Assembly (NCBI RefSeq): GCF_028473665.1
Contig: NZ_CP098774.1
Span: 1,054,001 to 1,118,000 of the forward strand
DNA: 64,000 nt
From: Sphingomonas sp. QA11
GTDB lineage: Bacteria > Pseudomonadota > Alphaproteobacteria > Sphingomonadales > Sphingomonadaceae
Direction of reading: 5' to 3'
The position numbers were made by a program, and so were the translations under genes. Shown in pieces: positions 1 through 8,057 of this stretch (position 1 is its first letter; every line of letters starts with the position of its first letter). The notes below the pieces were generated by a model. It made no database searches, was not told where the DNA came from, and saw only the letters and a list, made by a program, of their open reading frames with translations.

Positions 1-746
1 ACCAGATGATCTGCCGGATCCAGTTCCACCGCGCGAGCTACAAAGGCTTCTATACGCCACCCGAGGCGGATCGACCGTCGATCCAGTATCCGGGCTATAA
101 TGGCGGCAGCGACTGGGGCGGCGTGGCGGTCGATCCGCAGCGCGGGGTGATCGTCGCCAATTACAACGACATGCCCAATTATGTGCGGCTGGTGCCGCGC
201 GCCGAGGCGAACAAGCGCGGCTGGGCGCCGCGCGACCAGGCGCGCGGCAAGATCGGCGGGGCGGAGGGCGCGGGCGATCCGCAGGCTAACACGCCCTATG
301 CGGTCAACGTCAATGCCGGCTGGCGGATGCCGTTTACCGGCCTGTTGTGCAAGCAACCGCCCTATGGCGGAATCCGCGCGATCGACATCGCGACCGGCAA
401 GACCCTGTGGGACCGGCCGCTCGGCACCGCGCGGACCAACGGGCCGTTCGGCATCCCCTCGATGCTGCCCTTCCATATCGGCACGCCCAACAATGGCGGC
501 GCGGTGGTGACGGCGGGCGGGCTGGTGTTCGTCGCGGCCGCGACCGACAATCTGATCCGCGCGATCGACCTGCGCACGGGCAAGACCCTGTGGTCCGACG
601 TGCTGCCGGCGGGCGGGCAGGCGACGCCGATGGTCTATGAGCAGGGCGGGCGCGAATATCTGGTCATCATGACGGGCGGGCATCACTTCATGGAGACGCC
701 GATCGGCGACCAGGTGATCGCCTATGCGCTGCCGCAACGGGGGTAG
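1..746 (+). CDS. gcd: PQQ-dependent membrane glucose dehydrogenase, C-terminal part (5' end outside window)
   Basis: About 247 C-terminal codons of a quinoprotein glucose dehydrogenase, which oxidises glucose to gluconolactone in the periplasm and passes electrons to ubiquinone. The frame is open from the window edge, so the first ATG in it (position 6) is internal. The fragment follows the C-terminal part of the E. coli Gcd propeller: WGGVAVDP, the LLCKQPPYGGIRAID segment, LGTARTNGPFG, the NNGGAVVTAGGLVFVAAATD stretch, PAGGQATPM and a terminal GDQVIAYALP. Tryptophan-docking repeats with AID..TGKTLW recur twice. The membrane anchor and most of the PQQ site lie upstream of the window. A related quinate or other PQQ dehydrogenase is possible but less likely. 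Confidence 0.9.
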   Translation, partial: QMICRIQFHRASYKGFYTPPEADRPSIQYPGYNGGSDWGGVAVDPQRGVIVANYNDMPNYVRLVPRAEANKRGWAPRDQARGKIGGAEGAGDPQANTPYAVNVNAGWRMPFTGLLCKQPPYGGIRAIDIATGKTLWDRPLGTARTNGPFGIPSMLPFHIGTPNNGGAVVTAGGLVFVAAATDNLIRAIDLRTGKTLWSDVLPAGGQATPMVYEQGGREYLVIMTGGHHFMETPIGDQVIAYALPQRG

Positions 747-832
747 GGCCGGGCCCCCGATAGGGTCGGAACGCCTCTTGACACGGACAGGCGCCCTCCG
801 TCGAATGGCGCGGCTCAAACGGGAGAAGCGAC

Positions 833-1690
833 ATGTGTGACAGCGAGATCCATCAGGGACTGGTCGAGACCTCCGAATTGTCCCGCAGGGCATTCGTGAT
901 GGCTGGCGTGGCGGCGGCCGGGCTCGCGACTTCTGCCTTTGCCGAGAATGTCGTCGAGACCGACGTGACCCTGAAGACGCCGGATGGGGATGCCGACGCG
1001 GCGCTGTTCCATCCCGAGGGCAAGGGGCCCTGGCCGGCCGTGCTGATCTGGCCCGACATCCTGGGCCTGCGCCCGGTGTTTCGCGAGATGGGGCGCCGGC
1101 TGTCCAACGAGGGCTATGTCGTGCTGGTGCCGAACCCCTTCTATCGCAGCAAGCGGGCGCCGGTGGTCGACGGTGCGTTCGATTTCAATAAGCCGGAGGA
1201 TCGGGCCAAGGTCATGGGTTTCCGCCAGGCGATGACCGATGCGGGCGTCGACAAGGATGCGACCGCCTATCTCGCCTTTCTCGACCGCCAGCCGCAAACC
1301 GACAAAAAGAAGAAGGCGGGCGTGCAGGGATATTGCATGGGCGGGCCGCTGTCCTTCCGCACGGCCGCCGCGGTGCCGGGCCGCATCGGCGCGGTGGGCA
1401 GCTTCCATGGCGGCGGGCTGGTCACCGCCGAGCAGTCAAGCCCGCATTTGCTGATCGCGAAGACCAGGGCTGCCTATCTGGTCGCCGTCGCCCAGAATGA
1501 CGATGCGCGCCAGCCCGAGGCCAAGGACGTGCTGAAAAAGGCGTTCGAGACGGCAGGGCGCCCGGCGACGGTGGAAGTCTATCCAGCCGACCACGGGTGG
1601 TGCGTTCCCGGCAGCCAGACCTATAACGAAGTGGCCGCTGAAAAAGCCTGGGGCGAGTTGCTCAAGCTCTACAAGGCGAACCTGACCTAG
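833..1690 (+). CDS. Dienelactone hydrolase family protein with Tat-like signal
   Basis: A 285-residue alpha/beta hydrolase of the dienelactone hydrolase family. The cysteine nucleophile is in GYCMGG (Cys168), the acid is in the QNDD segment (about Asp223) and the histidine is in ADHGW (His254), so the DLH triad is complete. The N-terminus has SRRAFVMAG followed by a short hydrophobic stretch and an AFA-type cleavage site near residue 37, which looks like a Tat signal, so export to the periplasm is inferred. A GGAGAAG ribosome-binding site lies just ahead of the ATG. It stands alone between gcd and a membrane protein. The true substrate cannot be told; many family members cleave carboxylic esters unrelated to dienelactone. 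Confidence 0.85.
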   Translation: MCDSEIHQGLVETSELSRRAFVMAGVAAAGLATSAFAENVVETDVTLKTPDGDADAALFHPEGKGPWPAVLIWPDILGLRPVFREMGRRLSNEGYVVLVPNPFYRSKRAPVVDGAFDFNKPEDRAKVMGFRQAMTDAGVDKDATAYLAFLDRQPQTDKKKKAGVQGYCMGGPLSFRTAAAVPGRIGAVGSFHGGGLVTAEQSSPHLLIAKTRAAYLVAVAQNDDARQPEAKDVLKKAFETAGRPATVEVYPADHGWCVPGSQTYNEVAAEKAWGELLKLYKANLT

Positions 1691-1753
1691 GTCGGTGCGC
1701 TTGGCGGGGCGTGCGATAGGGGCTAGCCTTCGCAAAAGAGCGGAGGGAGGGCG

Positions 1754-2545
1754 ATGCAGCGGACCGGGCCGCGTCAATTGGCGATCGCACTAGCGCTGAC
1801 CGCGTTTGCCGCCCTCGGCATCGTCTTGCCGCTGCTGGCATTTGGCCCCGGCTGGGGCGTCTATGCGCCCGCGAGTTGTACGGCGACGCGATGCTTCTGC
1901 GAGATGCCGCGGATCGGTGCGCTGGTCCTGCAGCCGGCGAACAGCTGGTCGTCGCTTGGCTTCGTCTTCGCCGGTTTCCTGATGATCCTGCTAGCGCGCG
2001 GGCCCGGATGGCATTCGGCGATGACGCCGGTCTCGGCGACCGCATTCGGAATCACGGCGATCGTCGTCGGGCTGGGATCAGTGCTGCTGCACGCGACGCT
2101 GACCCTGTGGGGCCAGTTCTTCGACGTGCTCGGCATGTATCTGGTTGGCGCTTTCCTGCTGATGAGCGCGCTGGGCCGCTGGCTTGGCATCCCGGACAGG
2201 CGCGCGATCCTGCTCTACGCCATTCTGTGCGCCGGGCTGGTCGAGCTGCTGGTTGTGTTTCCCGAGGCGCGGCGGTGGCTGTTCGCGGTCCTGCTGATCC
2301 TCGCGATCGTGGTCGAGCTCGCCTTCGCGCGGCCGCGCCGGCCGATTGTGGTGGTGCGATTCTACCTGATGGGCATACTGGTCAATGCGATCGCTTTCGC
2401 GATCTGGAACCTCGACCAGCACGGCTTCATCTGCGCGCCGTCGAGCCTGATCCAGGGGCACGCGGCGTGGCACCTGCTCGGCGCGGTCGCGCTGTGGCTG
2501 ACCTTCGCTTATTATCGCAGCGAGCAGCCCGCAGCGGAAAGCTAG
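1754..2545 (+). CDS. Ceramidase-like (CREST family) integral membrane hydrolase
   Basis: A 263-residue polytopic protein with about seven hydrophobic segments. It carries the alkaline ceramidase/PAQR-type (CREST) signature: CFCE near residue 47, QPANSWSSLGF at 60-70, GSVLLHATLTLWGQFFD at 108-124 (Ser109, His113, Asp124) and the late GHAAWH pair (His236, His240). In this superfamily the three histidines bind zinc and hydrolyse an amide bond, classically ceramide to sphingosine and fatty acid. Sphingomonads make glycosphingolipids, so turnover of membrane ceramide is a reasonable inference, but no activity is shown. A GGAGGGAGGG stretch provides the ribosome-binding site. Its stop overlaps the convergent lipoprotein gene by 4 bp. 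Confidence 0.8.
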   Translation: MQRTGPRQLAIALALTAFAALGIVLPLLAFGPGWGVYAPASCTATRCFCEMPRIGALVLQPANSWSSLGFVFAGFLMILLARGPGWHSAMTPVSATAFGITAIVVGLGSVLLHATLTLWGQFFDVLGMYLVGAFLLMSALGRWLGIPDRRAILLYAILCAGLVELLVVFPEARRWLFAVLLILAIVVELAFARPRRPIVVVRFYLMGILVNAIAFAIWNLDQHGFICAPSSLIQGHAAWHLLGAVALWLTFAYYRSEQPAAES

Positions 2546-2883
2546 GAACTCCGCTTGCTGTGGCGGATCGTCTGCTTGCCGAGTTGGAGCGTCTGGGCCT
2601 GGCACATCGCGCCGTCAGCCCCGGAGGTCGAGCAATAGCTGGTGCCGGGGCCCACGCCGCTGACCGCTCCTGTTTCGTTGACGGCGACAGTCGCGGTTGC
2701 TGGGCTGGCGTTGCCGTCGAAGCGGAAGACGCATTGGCCACTCGACGATTTCCTGCAGGTGAAGAGCGCGACGCGCTGATCCCCGGCGACATCGACCGAA
2801 TAGGCAAGCTCTTCGAACCGGGTGGGGCCACAGGCGGAGAGGGTTGCCGCGAGCGTCGCGATGAGGGCCATTGCCTTGAACAT
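2542..2883 (-). CDS. Small predicted lipoprotein, function unknown
   Basis: 113 residues. A short basic N-terminus, a hydrophobic stretch and an LSAC lipobox at about residues 15-18 predict a lipoprotein anchored at the envelope. The mature part contains five further cysteines (TCRKSSSGQC, SYCSTS, AMCQAQ), so one or more disulfides are likely. I do not recognise a family. It converges on the ceramidase-like gene (4-bp overlap) and has its own upstream region before the rimO 3' end. Codon use matches the backbone. Confidence 0.6.
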   Translation of the reverse strand: MFKAMALIATLAATLSACGPTRFEELAYSVDVAGDQRVALFTCRKSSSGQCVFRFDGNASPATATVAVNETGAVSGVGPGTSYCSTSGADGAMCQAQTLQLGKQTIRHSKRSS

Positions 2884-2969
2884 TCCCGTCCTCCTCCCGA
2901 GTCAGGGTTTCTGTGTATTGCTTGGGCAACACACAGTCAATGCATCGGCATTTCCAGCAGCGTCACGCT

Positions 2970-4298
2970 TTACGCGACCGGCACGCCGAACAGGTCGTGC
3001 TCATCGGCGTCCTCGATCTCGACCCGGACGATATCGCCCTGGCTGAGATGGCCCGCATCGCGGAGATGGACCTCACCGTCGATCTCGGGTGCATCGGCCT
3101 TGGAGCGACCGGTGGCGCCATCTCCTTCGACCGCATCGATAATTACATCGAGCGTCCGGCCGACTTTCGCGTCGAGCTTCTCGGCCGAGATTCGCGCGGT
3201 CAGCTCCATCAGGCGGGCATAACGCTCTTCCTTGATCTCTTCCGGAACAGCGCCCGGTAAATCATTGGCGGCTGCGCCCTCGACCGGCTCGAAGCGGAAG
3301 GCGCCGACGCGGTCGAGCCGTGCTTCTTCAAGCCAGTCCATCAGATATTTGAAATCGTCCTCGGTCTCGCCGGGGAAGCCGACCACGAAGGTCGAGCGGA
3401 TCGCGATGTCCGGCTCGATGGTGCGCCAGTTCCTGATCCGTTCAAGCACCTTCGCCTCGTTGGCCGGGCGGCGCATCGCCTTCAGCACCGCGCGCGAGGC
3501 GTGCTGGAACGGGATGTCGAGATAGGGAAGGACCAGCCCCTCGGCCATCAGCGGGATGACCTGATCGACATGGGGATAGGGATAGACATAGTGAAGCCGC
3601 ACCCAGGCGCCGAGCTTGCCGAGCTCGCGCGACAGGTCGGTCATGTGCGCCCTGACTTCCTGGCCGTGCCACGGACGTGGATGGTGCTTGATGTCGACGC
3701 CGTAGGCCGATGTATCCTGGCTGATGACCAGAAGCTCTTTCGTGCCCGCCTCGATCAGCTTTTCAGCCTCGCGCAGGATCGCGTCGGGGCGGCGGCTGAC
3801 CAAGTCGCCGCGCAGCGACGGGATGATGCAGAAGGAGCAGCGATGATTGCAGCCCTCCGAAATCTTCAGATAACTGTAGTGGCGGGGGGTGAGCTTGAGG
3901 CCGCTTTCCGGCACCAGGTTCAGGAAGGCGCTTGGCGGCATCGGCGCCGCATCGTGCACCGCGCCGACAACTTCCTCATATTGGTGCGCGCCTGTGACGG
4001 CGAGGACATTGGGGAAGCGCGCGCGGATGGTCTCAGCTTCCTTGCCCATGCAGCCGGTGACGATGACCCGGCCATTCTCGGCGATGGCTTCGCCGATCGC
4101 CTCGAGGCTTTCTTCCTTCGCTGAATCGAGGAAGCCGCAGGTGTTGACCAGTACGACGTCCGCGCCGGCATAGTCGGGCGACATCGCGTAACCGTCCGAG
4201 CGGAGCTTGGTCAGGATGCGTTCGCTGTCGACCAGGTTCTTCGGACAGCCGAGCGAAACCATGCCGATTTTCGGCGGGGTGGGGAGAATCGTTGCCAT
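2970..4298 (-). CDS. rimO: Ribosomal protein S12 methylthiotransferase RimO
   Basis: A 442-residue radical-SAM methylthiotransferase that adds a methylthio group to the conserved aspartate of ribosomal protein S12. The N-terminal MTTase domain binds one Fe-S cluster through Cys18, Cys54 and Cys83 (GCPKN, NTCGF, TGCMG). The radical SAM domain has the CxxxCxxC motif at Cys150, Cys154 and Cys157, and a TRAM domain closes the C-terminus. The start is set at the ATG before ATILPTPPK, which gives the usual length; the frame stays open for a further 43 codons upstream, into the repeat arm beside the GIY-YIG gene, so that extension is not real. Length and motifs distinguish RimO from MiaB. Confidence 0.93.
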   Translation of the reverse strand: MATILPTPPKIGMVSLGCPKNLVDSERILTKLRSDGYAMSPDYAGADVVLVNTCGFLDSAKEESLEAIGEAIAENGRVIVTGCMGKEAETIRARFPNVLAVTGAHQYEEVVGAVHDAAPMPPSAFLNLVPESGLKLTPRHYSYLKISEGCNHRCSFCIIPSLRGDLVSRRPDAILREAEKLIEAGTKELLVISQDTSAYGVDIKHHPRPWHGQEVRAHMTDLSRELGKLGAWVRLHYVYPYPHVDQVIPLMAEGLVLPYLDIPFQHASRAVLKAMRRPANEAKVLERIRNWRTIEPDIAIRSTFVVGFPGETEDDFKYLMDWLEEARLDRVGAFRFEPVEGAAANDLPGAVPEEIKEERYARLMELTARISAEKLDAKVGRTLDVIIDAVEGDGATGRSKADAPEIDGEVHLRDAGHLSQGDIVRVEIEDADEHDLFGVPVA

Positions 4299-4375
4299 GG
4301 GGAACGCGCCACATAGGCGCATTGCGCGGGATTTTCCAGTCATTGCCTGGGAGAGGCTGATGAGTAGCCTCTTCA

Positions 4376-4408
4376 CCTTCCGGCGAAGGCCGGGGTCCAG
4401 TCGGGAGA
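4376..4408 (+). repeat. Left inverted repeat of GIY-YIG cassette
   Basis: A REP-like palindrome with stem CCGGC/GCCGG, loop GAAG and tail GGTCCAGTCGGGAGA. It is the inverted mate of 4719-4751. Confidence 0.75.
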
Positions 4409-4415
4409 CGCGAGC

Positions 4416-4712
4416 ATGGATGAGCAATTCTATGTCTACATCATGGCGAACCGCCGCAACGGGACGGTCTATATCGGTTCCACCAATAATCTAATCCGAC
4501 GCACCTGGGAGCATCGGAACGGTGTCGTGGAAGGGTTCACGAAGAAGTACGATTGTCGTTTGCTCGTCTGGTACGAGGTGCACGATGATCTTGAGTCGGC
4601 ACGGATGCGAGAGGTTCGGATGAAGGAATGGAAGCGGGCGTGGAAAGTGCGTGAAATCGAGGGGCTGAACCCCCAATGGGAAGATCTTTACGAGCGGTTC
4701 GCGCAGCCATGA
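4416..4712 (+). CDS. GIY-YIG single-domain endonuclease
   Basis: A 98-residue protein consisting of just the GIY-YIG nuclease fold: [20 protein letters not shown] near residues 5-24, then LIRRTWEH, and a later segment with [22 protein letters not shown] carrying the conserved glutamates. Small members of this family (UPF0213/YhbQ-like) are thought to cut or nick DNA, but their biological role is largely unknown. The gene fits snugly between inverted palindromic repeats and its stop overlaps the next ATG (ATGA). The context suggests it may act on, or travel with, these repeats, which is inference. There is no clear strong ribosome-binding site. Confidence 0.85.
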   Translation: MDEQFYVYIMANRRNGTVYIGSTNNLIRRTWEHRNGVVEGFTKKYDCRLLVWYEVHDDLESARMREVRMKEWKRAWKVREIEGLNPQWEDLYERFAQP

Positions 4713-5311
4713 CTGACATCTCGACTGGACCCCGGCCTTCGCCGGGGAAGGAAGAGGGGGCGTGCAAGGAAAAGCGGTTTGCGCTTTTGCCGCATCCCGA
4801 TTGCCCGAGCCGCGCCGTTCGATCGATTGCCGTCGTGGCCCGTAGAGATGGGGACACGCTCAGCCTCACCTATCACGTGACCGGGGCGATCGATGACGTG
4901 TCGTGGCCGGTTCCGGTCGAACCGGCCTTCACCGACGAGCTCTGGCGACATAGCTGCTTCGAGGCGTTTGTCGGGGAGGAAGGTACGCCGCGCTATGTCG
5001 AGCTCAATATCGCACCGTCTACCCGATGGGCTGCCTACGACTTCGACGATCACCGGAGGGGCATGCGGCGGGCCGGTGGCGCGGTGGTGAGCGAAGTGGT
5101 GTGGCTGCCCGGAGCGGAGGTCGCCGAACTGCGTGCGACGGCCGACCTGCCGGGACTGGCGGGGGCCGATTGGGATATCGCGCTGACGACGGTGATCGAG
5201 GAATGCGACGGGACCAAGTCGTTCTGGGCGCTGGCCCATCCGGCGGGGCCGGAGGATTTCCACGCCCGGGATTGCTTTACCGCCCGGCTCGCGGCACCGA
5301 CCGCTTCATGA
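4709..5311 (+). CDS. DOMON-like domain protein
   Basis: 200 residues from the ATG that overlaps the GIY-YIG stop. From about residue 25 it resembles the DOMON-like proteins of sphingomonads: a beta-sandwich with TYHVTGAIDDVSWP, LWRHSCFEAFVG, RYVELNIAPSTRWAAYDF and WDIALTTVIEE segments. DOMON folds often bind haem or sugars, but I see no diagnostic haem ligands and leave the function open. The first 16 or so codons ([16 protein letters not shown]) are encoded by the right palindrome of the cassette upstream, so the original start was probably replaced. Its stop overlaps the next start (ATGA), indicating translational coupling with the muramidase gene. Confidence 0.65.
   Translation: MTDISTGPRPSPGKEEGACKEKRFALLPHPDCPSRAVRSIAVVARRDGDTLSLTYHVTGAIDDVSWPVPVEPAFTDELWRHSCFEAFVGEEGTPRYVELNIAPSTRWAAYDFDDHRRGMRRAGGAVVSEVVWLPGAEVAELRATADLPGLAGADWDIALTTVIEECDGTKSFWALAHPAGPEDFHARDCFTARLAAPTAS
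4719..4751 (-). repeat. Right inverted repeat of GIY-YIG cassette
   Basis: Inverted copy of 4376-4408 (CTGGACCCCGGCCTTCGCCGG core). It is also read as codons 4-14 or so of the downstream DOMON-like gene. Confidence 0.75.
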
Positions 5312-6504
5312 AATTCGGTATCGATCGTCTGCTCGCTGACCCCGCCCTGCGCAAGCCGCTGGAAGGAAAGCGGGTTGCGTTGCTTGCTCATCCGGCGTCG
5401 GTGACGGCTGACCTGACTCACTCGCTCGACGCGCTGGTGGCGAGCGGGCTGAACGTGACCGCGGTGTTCGGGCCGCAGCACGGCGTGCGGGGTGATCTTC
5501 AGGACAATATGATGGAGTCGCCGGACTTCAACGATCCGACATACGGCATGCCGGTGTTCAGCCTGTATGGTGAGGTGCGGCGGCCGACCGGGCAGTCGAT
5601 GGGCACATTCGACGTGATGCTGTACGACCTGCAGGATCTTGGGTGTCGCATCTACACCTTCATCACGACTCTGCTCTATGTGCTGGAAGCCGCGGCGGAG
5701 CATGGCAAATCGGTGTGGGTGCTCGACCGGCCCAATCCCGCGGGGCGCCCCGTCGAGGGCCTGACCCTGCTGCCGGGCTGGGAAAGCTTCGTGGGCGCGG
5801 GGCCGATGCCGATGCGGCACGGGATGACCCTGGGGGAACTCGGCCACTGGTTCGTCGCGCTGAAGGGGCTCGATGTCGATTACCGGGTGATCGAGATGGA
5901 GGGCTGGGCGCCGGAGACGGCGCGGGGCTTCGGCTGGCCTGAGGACCGGATCTGGATCAATCCAAGCCCGAACGCGCCCAATATCAACATGGCGCGCGCC
6001 TATGCCGGCACGGTGATGCTCGAGGGCACGACCCTGTCGGAAGGGCGCGGTACCACGCGCCCGCTGGAACTGTTCGGCGCACCCGATATCGATGCCCGGG
6101 CGGTGATCGCCGAGATGCGAAGGCTGGCACCTGAATGGCTGAACGGGTGCGCGTTGCGCGACATCTGGTTCCAGCCGACCTTCCACAAACATGTCGGGCA
6201 GTTGTGCAACGGTGTGCATATCCATGCCGAAGGGCCGTTCTACGACCATCACGCCTTCCGGCCGTGGCGGGTGCAGGCGCTTGGTTTCAAGGCGATCCGT
6301 CGGCTCTATCCCGAGTATGATTTGTGGCGCGATTTCCCATATGAATATGAATTCGGGAAGCTGGCGATCGATGTGATCAATGGCGGACCCGGCTTGCGCG
6401 AATGGATCGATGACTCGGCGGCGCTTCCGGATGATCTGGACGCGGTGACGGGTCGCGACGAGCGTGGTTGGACAGAAGCGCGAAAGCCTTATTTGCTATA
6501 CTGA
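5308..6504 (+). CDS. Exo-beta-N-acetylmuramidase NamZ-like (DUF1343) protein
   Basis: A 398-residue DUF1343 protein. The family includes NamZ, which removes terminal N-acetylmuramic acid from peptidoglycan fragments during wall recycling. Matching features are LLAHPASV near residue 26, FGPQHGVRGD.QDNM near 51, YDLQDLGCRIYTFI, WVLDRPNPAGR, the NPSPN..N....Y.GT..LEGT.LSEGRGT.RP segment and a C-terminal domain with WRDFPYEYE. No signal peptide is seen, so it is either cytoplasmic or exported in an unknown way; this is shorter at the N-terminus than secreted relatives. The start overlaps the preceding stop, and the two genes look co-translated. Confidence 0.85.
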   Translation: MKFGIDRLLADPALRKPLEGKRVALLAHPASVTADLTHSLDALVASGLNVTAVFGPQHGVRGDLQDNMMESPDFNDPTYGMPVFSLYGEVRRPTGQSMGTFDVMLYDLQDLGCRIYTFITTLLYVLEAAAEHGKSVWVLDRPNPAGRPVEGLTLLPGWESFVGAGPMPMRHGMTLGELGHWFVALKGLDVDYRVIEMEGWAPETARGFGWPEDRIWINPSPNAPNINMARAYAGTVMLEGTTLSEGRGTTRPLELFGAPDIDARAVIAEMRRLAPEWLNGCALRDIWFQPTFHKHVGQLCNGVHIHAEGPFYDHHAFRPWRVQALGFKAIRRLYPEYDLWRDFPYEYEFGKLAIDVINGGPGLREWIDDSAALPDDLDAVTGRDERGWTEARKPYLLY

Positions 6505-6795
6505 ACCCGGCCCCGTGAGCGGGGAGTTTCGGGGTAGGCCAAGCAGCGTGCCGACCGCGGCCACGAACGCATCCTGCTGCTGCGACGTGTCGACCTTCAG
6601 CCTTGAATATTGCCCGTCGGGTTCGCGGACATCGGCATACAACCCTGTCGGGTCTTCATGAAAATGCAGGAAAGACGTGGCTCTGCGGTAGAAAATGCCA
6701 CGTTTCTTCTCGGTCATCCCCGGCAGGCCACGCAGACGAACGAGAAGCGGCTCGAGCTGGTCCAGCGCTGGTGCCGTTGCGTGCTTCACCGCCAT
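6496..6795 (-). CDS. Conserved small protein, function unknown
   Basis: 99 residues, soluble, with no signal or membrane segment. The body reads as one compact alpha/beta domain with LRGLPGMTEKKRGIFYRR, SFLHFHEDPTGLYADVR and a C-terminal helix. The KRG.FYR....LHFHED pattern looks conserved, but I cannot assign a named family. It converges on the muramidase gene with a 9-bp overlap and lies 27 bp downstream of the VWA gene, on the same strand, so it may be cotranscribed with it. Confidence 0.55.
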   Translation of the reverse strand: MAVKHATAPALDQLEPLLVRLRGLPGMTEKKRGIFYRRATSFLHFHEDPTGLYADVREPDGQYSRLKVDTSQQQDAFVAAVGTLLGLPRNSPLTGPGSV

Positions 6796-6822
6796 ACTCC
6801 GTCATTCGGCAAGCCGGCGCGA

Positions 6823-8001
6823 TTACCGTTTCCGCGTCAGCTCGCGCATCGCGTCATCCAGGCCGGCGAGCGTCAGCGGATACATCCGGTCGTTCATCAA
6901 TTCGCGGAGGATGCGGACTGACTGCGAATAGCCCCATTGCTGTTCGGGTACCGGGTTGAGCCATACAGCCGCCGGATAGGTGGTGGTCAGCCGATGCATC
7001 CAGACCGCGCCGGATTCCTCGTTGAAATGCTCGACCGAGCCGCCGGCATGAGTGATCTCATAGGGACTCATCGACGCGTCGCCGACCAGCACGAGCTTGT
7101 AATCATGACCGTATTTATGGAGCACGTCCCAAAGCGGGGTGCGCTCGGTGAAGCGGCGGCGATTGTCCTTCCACACGCCTTCATAGGGGCAATTGTGGAA
7201 ATAGAAGAATTCGAGATTCTTGAACTCGCTGGTCGCGGCCGAGAACAGTTCCTCGCAAAGCTTCACCCAGGGATCCATCGACCCGCCGACATCGAGGAAC
7301 AGCAGCAGCTTGACCGCATTGTGGCGTTCGGGACGCATCACGACGTCGAGCCAGCCCTGGCGCGCGGTGCCGTCGATCGTCGCGTCGATGTCCAGCTCGT
7401 CCGCCGCGCCCTCCCGGGCGAAGCGGCGCAGGCGGCGCAGCGCGATCTTGATATTGCGGGTGCCGAGCTCCTTCGTGTTGTCCAGATTCTTGAAGTCGCG
7501 CTGGTCCCAGACCTTCAGGGCGCGCTTGTTCCTGCTCTCGCCGCCGATGCGGACGCCTTCGGGGTTGTAGCCGCTATTGCCGTAGGGCGAGGTGCCCCCG
7601 GTGCCGATCCATTTGTTGCCGCCCTGGTGCCGGCCCTGCTGCTCCTCAAGCCGCTTCTGCAGCGTCTCCATGATCTCTTCCCAGGAGCCGAGCGACTTGA
7701 TCGCCTCCATCTCCTCCGGGGTGAGATATTTCTCGGCGACGGCGCGGAGCCATTCCTCGGGAATGTCGGCATTCTGGGCGCCGAAGCTGGTGGCGATGCC
7801 CTTGAACACCTTGGAAAAGACCTGGTCGAAGCGGTCGAGCAGCCCCTCGTCCTTCACGTACACGGCGCGGGACAGGTAGTAGAAATCCTCGGGCGTGCGC
7901 TCGATCACATCACGGTCGAGCGCTTCGAGCAGGATCAGATGCTCCTTCATGCTCGCCGGGATACCGGCGGCGCGGAGCTCGTCGAGGAAGTTCAGGAACA
8001 T
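6823..8001 (-). CDS. CoxE-like VWA domain protein (MoxR partner)
   Basis: 392 residues. The N-terminal half is helical and charged; a glycine-rich linker (GNKWIGTGGTSPYGNSGYN) lies near residue 130; the C-terminal half is a von Willebrand A domain with an altered MIDAS, DVGGSM in place of DxSxS, plus the expected downstream GDASM. Such CoxE-like proteins work with MoxR AAA+ ATPases as chaperone-like pairs that insert metals or remodel complexes. A matching MoxR gene is at 47418-48272 in this window rather than next door. The role in this organism is unknown. Confidence 0.85.
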   Translation of the reverse strand: MFLNFLDELRAAGIPASMKEHLILLEALDRDVIERTPEDFYYLSRAVYVKDEGLLDRFDQVFSKVFKGIATSFGAQNADIPEEWLRAVAEKYLTPEEMEAIKSLGSWEEIMETLQKRLEEQQGRHQGGNKWIGTGGTSPYGNSGYNPEGVRIGGESRNKRALKVWDQRDFKNLDNTKELGTRNIKIALRRLRRFAREGAADELDIDATIDGTARQGWLDVVMRPERHNAVKLLLFLDVGGSMDPWVKLCEELFSAATSEFKNLEFFYFHNCPYEGVWKDNRRRFTERTPLWDVLHKYGHDYKLVLVGDASMSPYEITHAGGSVEHFNEESGAVWMHRLTTTYPAAVWLNPVPEQQWGYSQSVRILRELMNDRMYPLTLAGLDDAMRELTRKR

Positions 8002-8057
8002 GTGATGAGGTTAGGCGCAGCACGCCCGCCAAGTCGATATCTTTCGTGCACGCCGGA

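Larger units (their letters stand above)
4376..4751. mobile_element. Inverted-repeat-bracketed GIY-YIG cassette (family B palindromes)
   Basis: The left arm (4376-4408) and right arm (4719-4751) are inverted copies of about 33 bp, sharing an uninterrupted 23-bp match. Each arm contains a hairpin CCGGC-GAAG-GCCGG (or its complement) followed by GGTCCAGTCG. The GIY-YIG reading frame fills the space between them, with only 6-7 bp left on each side. The geometry resembles a compact insertion unit, although no target duplication is evident. A related hairpin without a gene lies at 47343. Confidence 0.7.
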
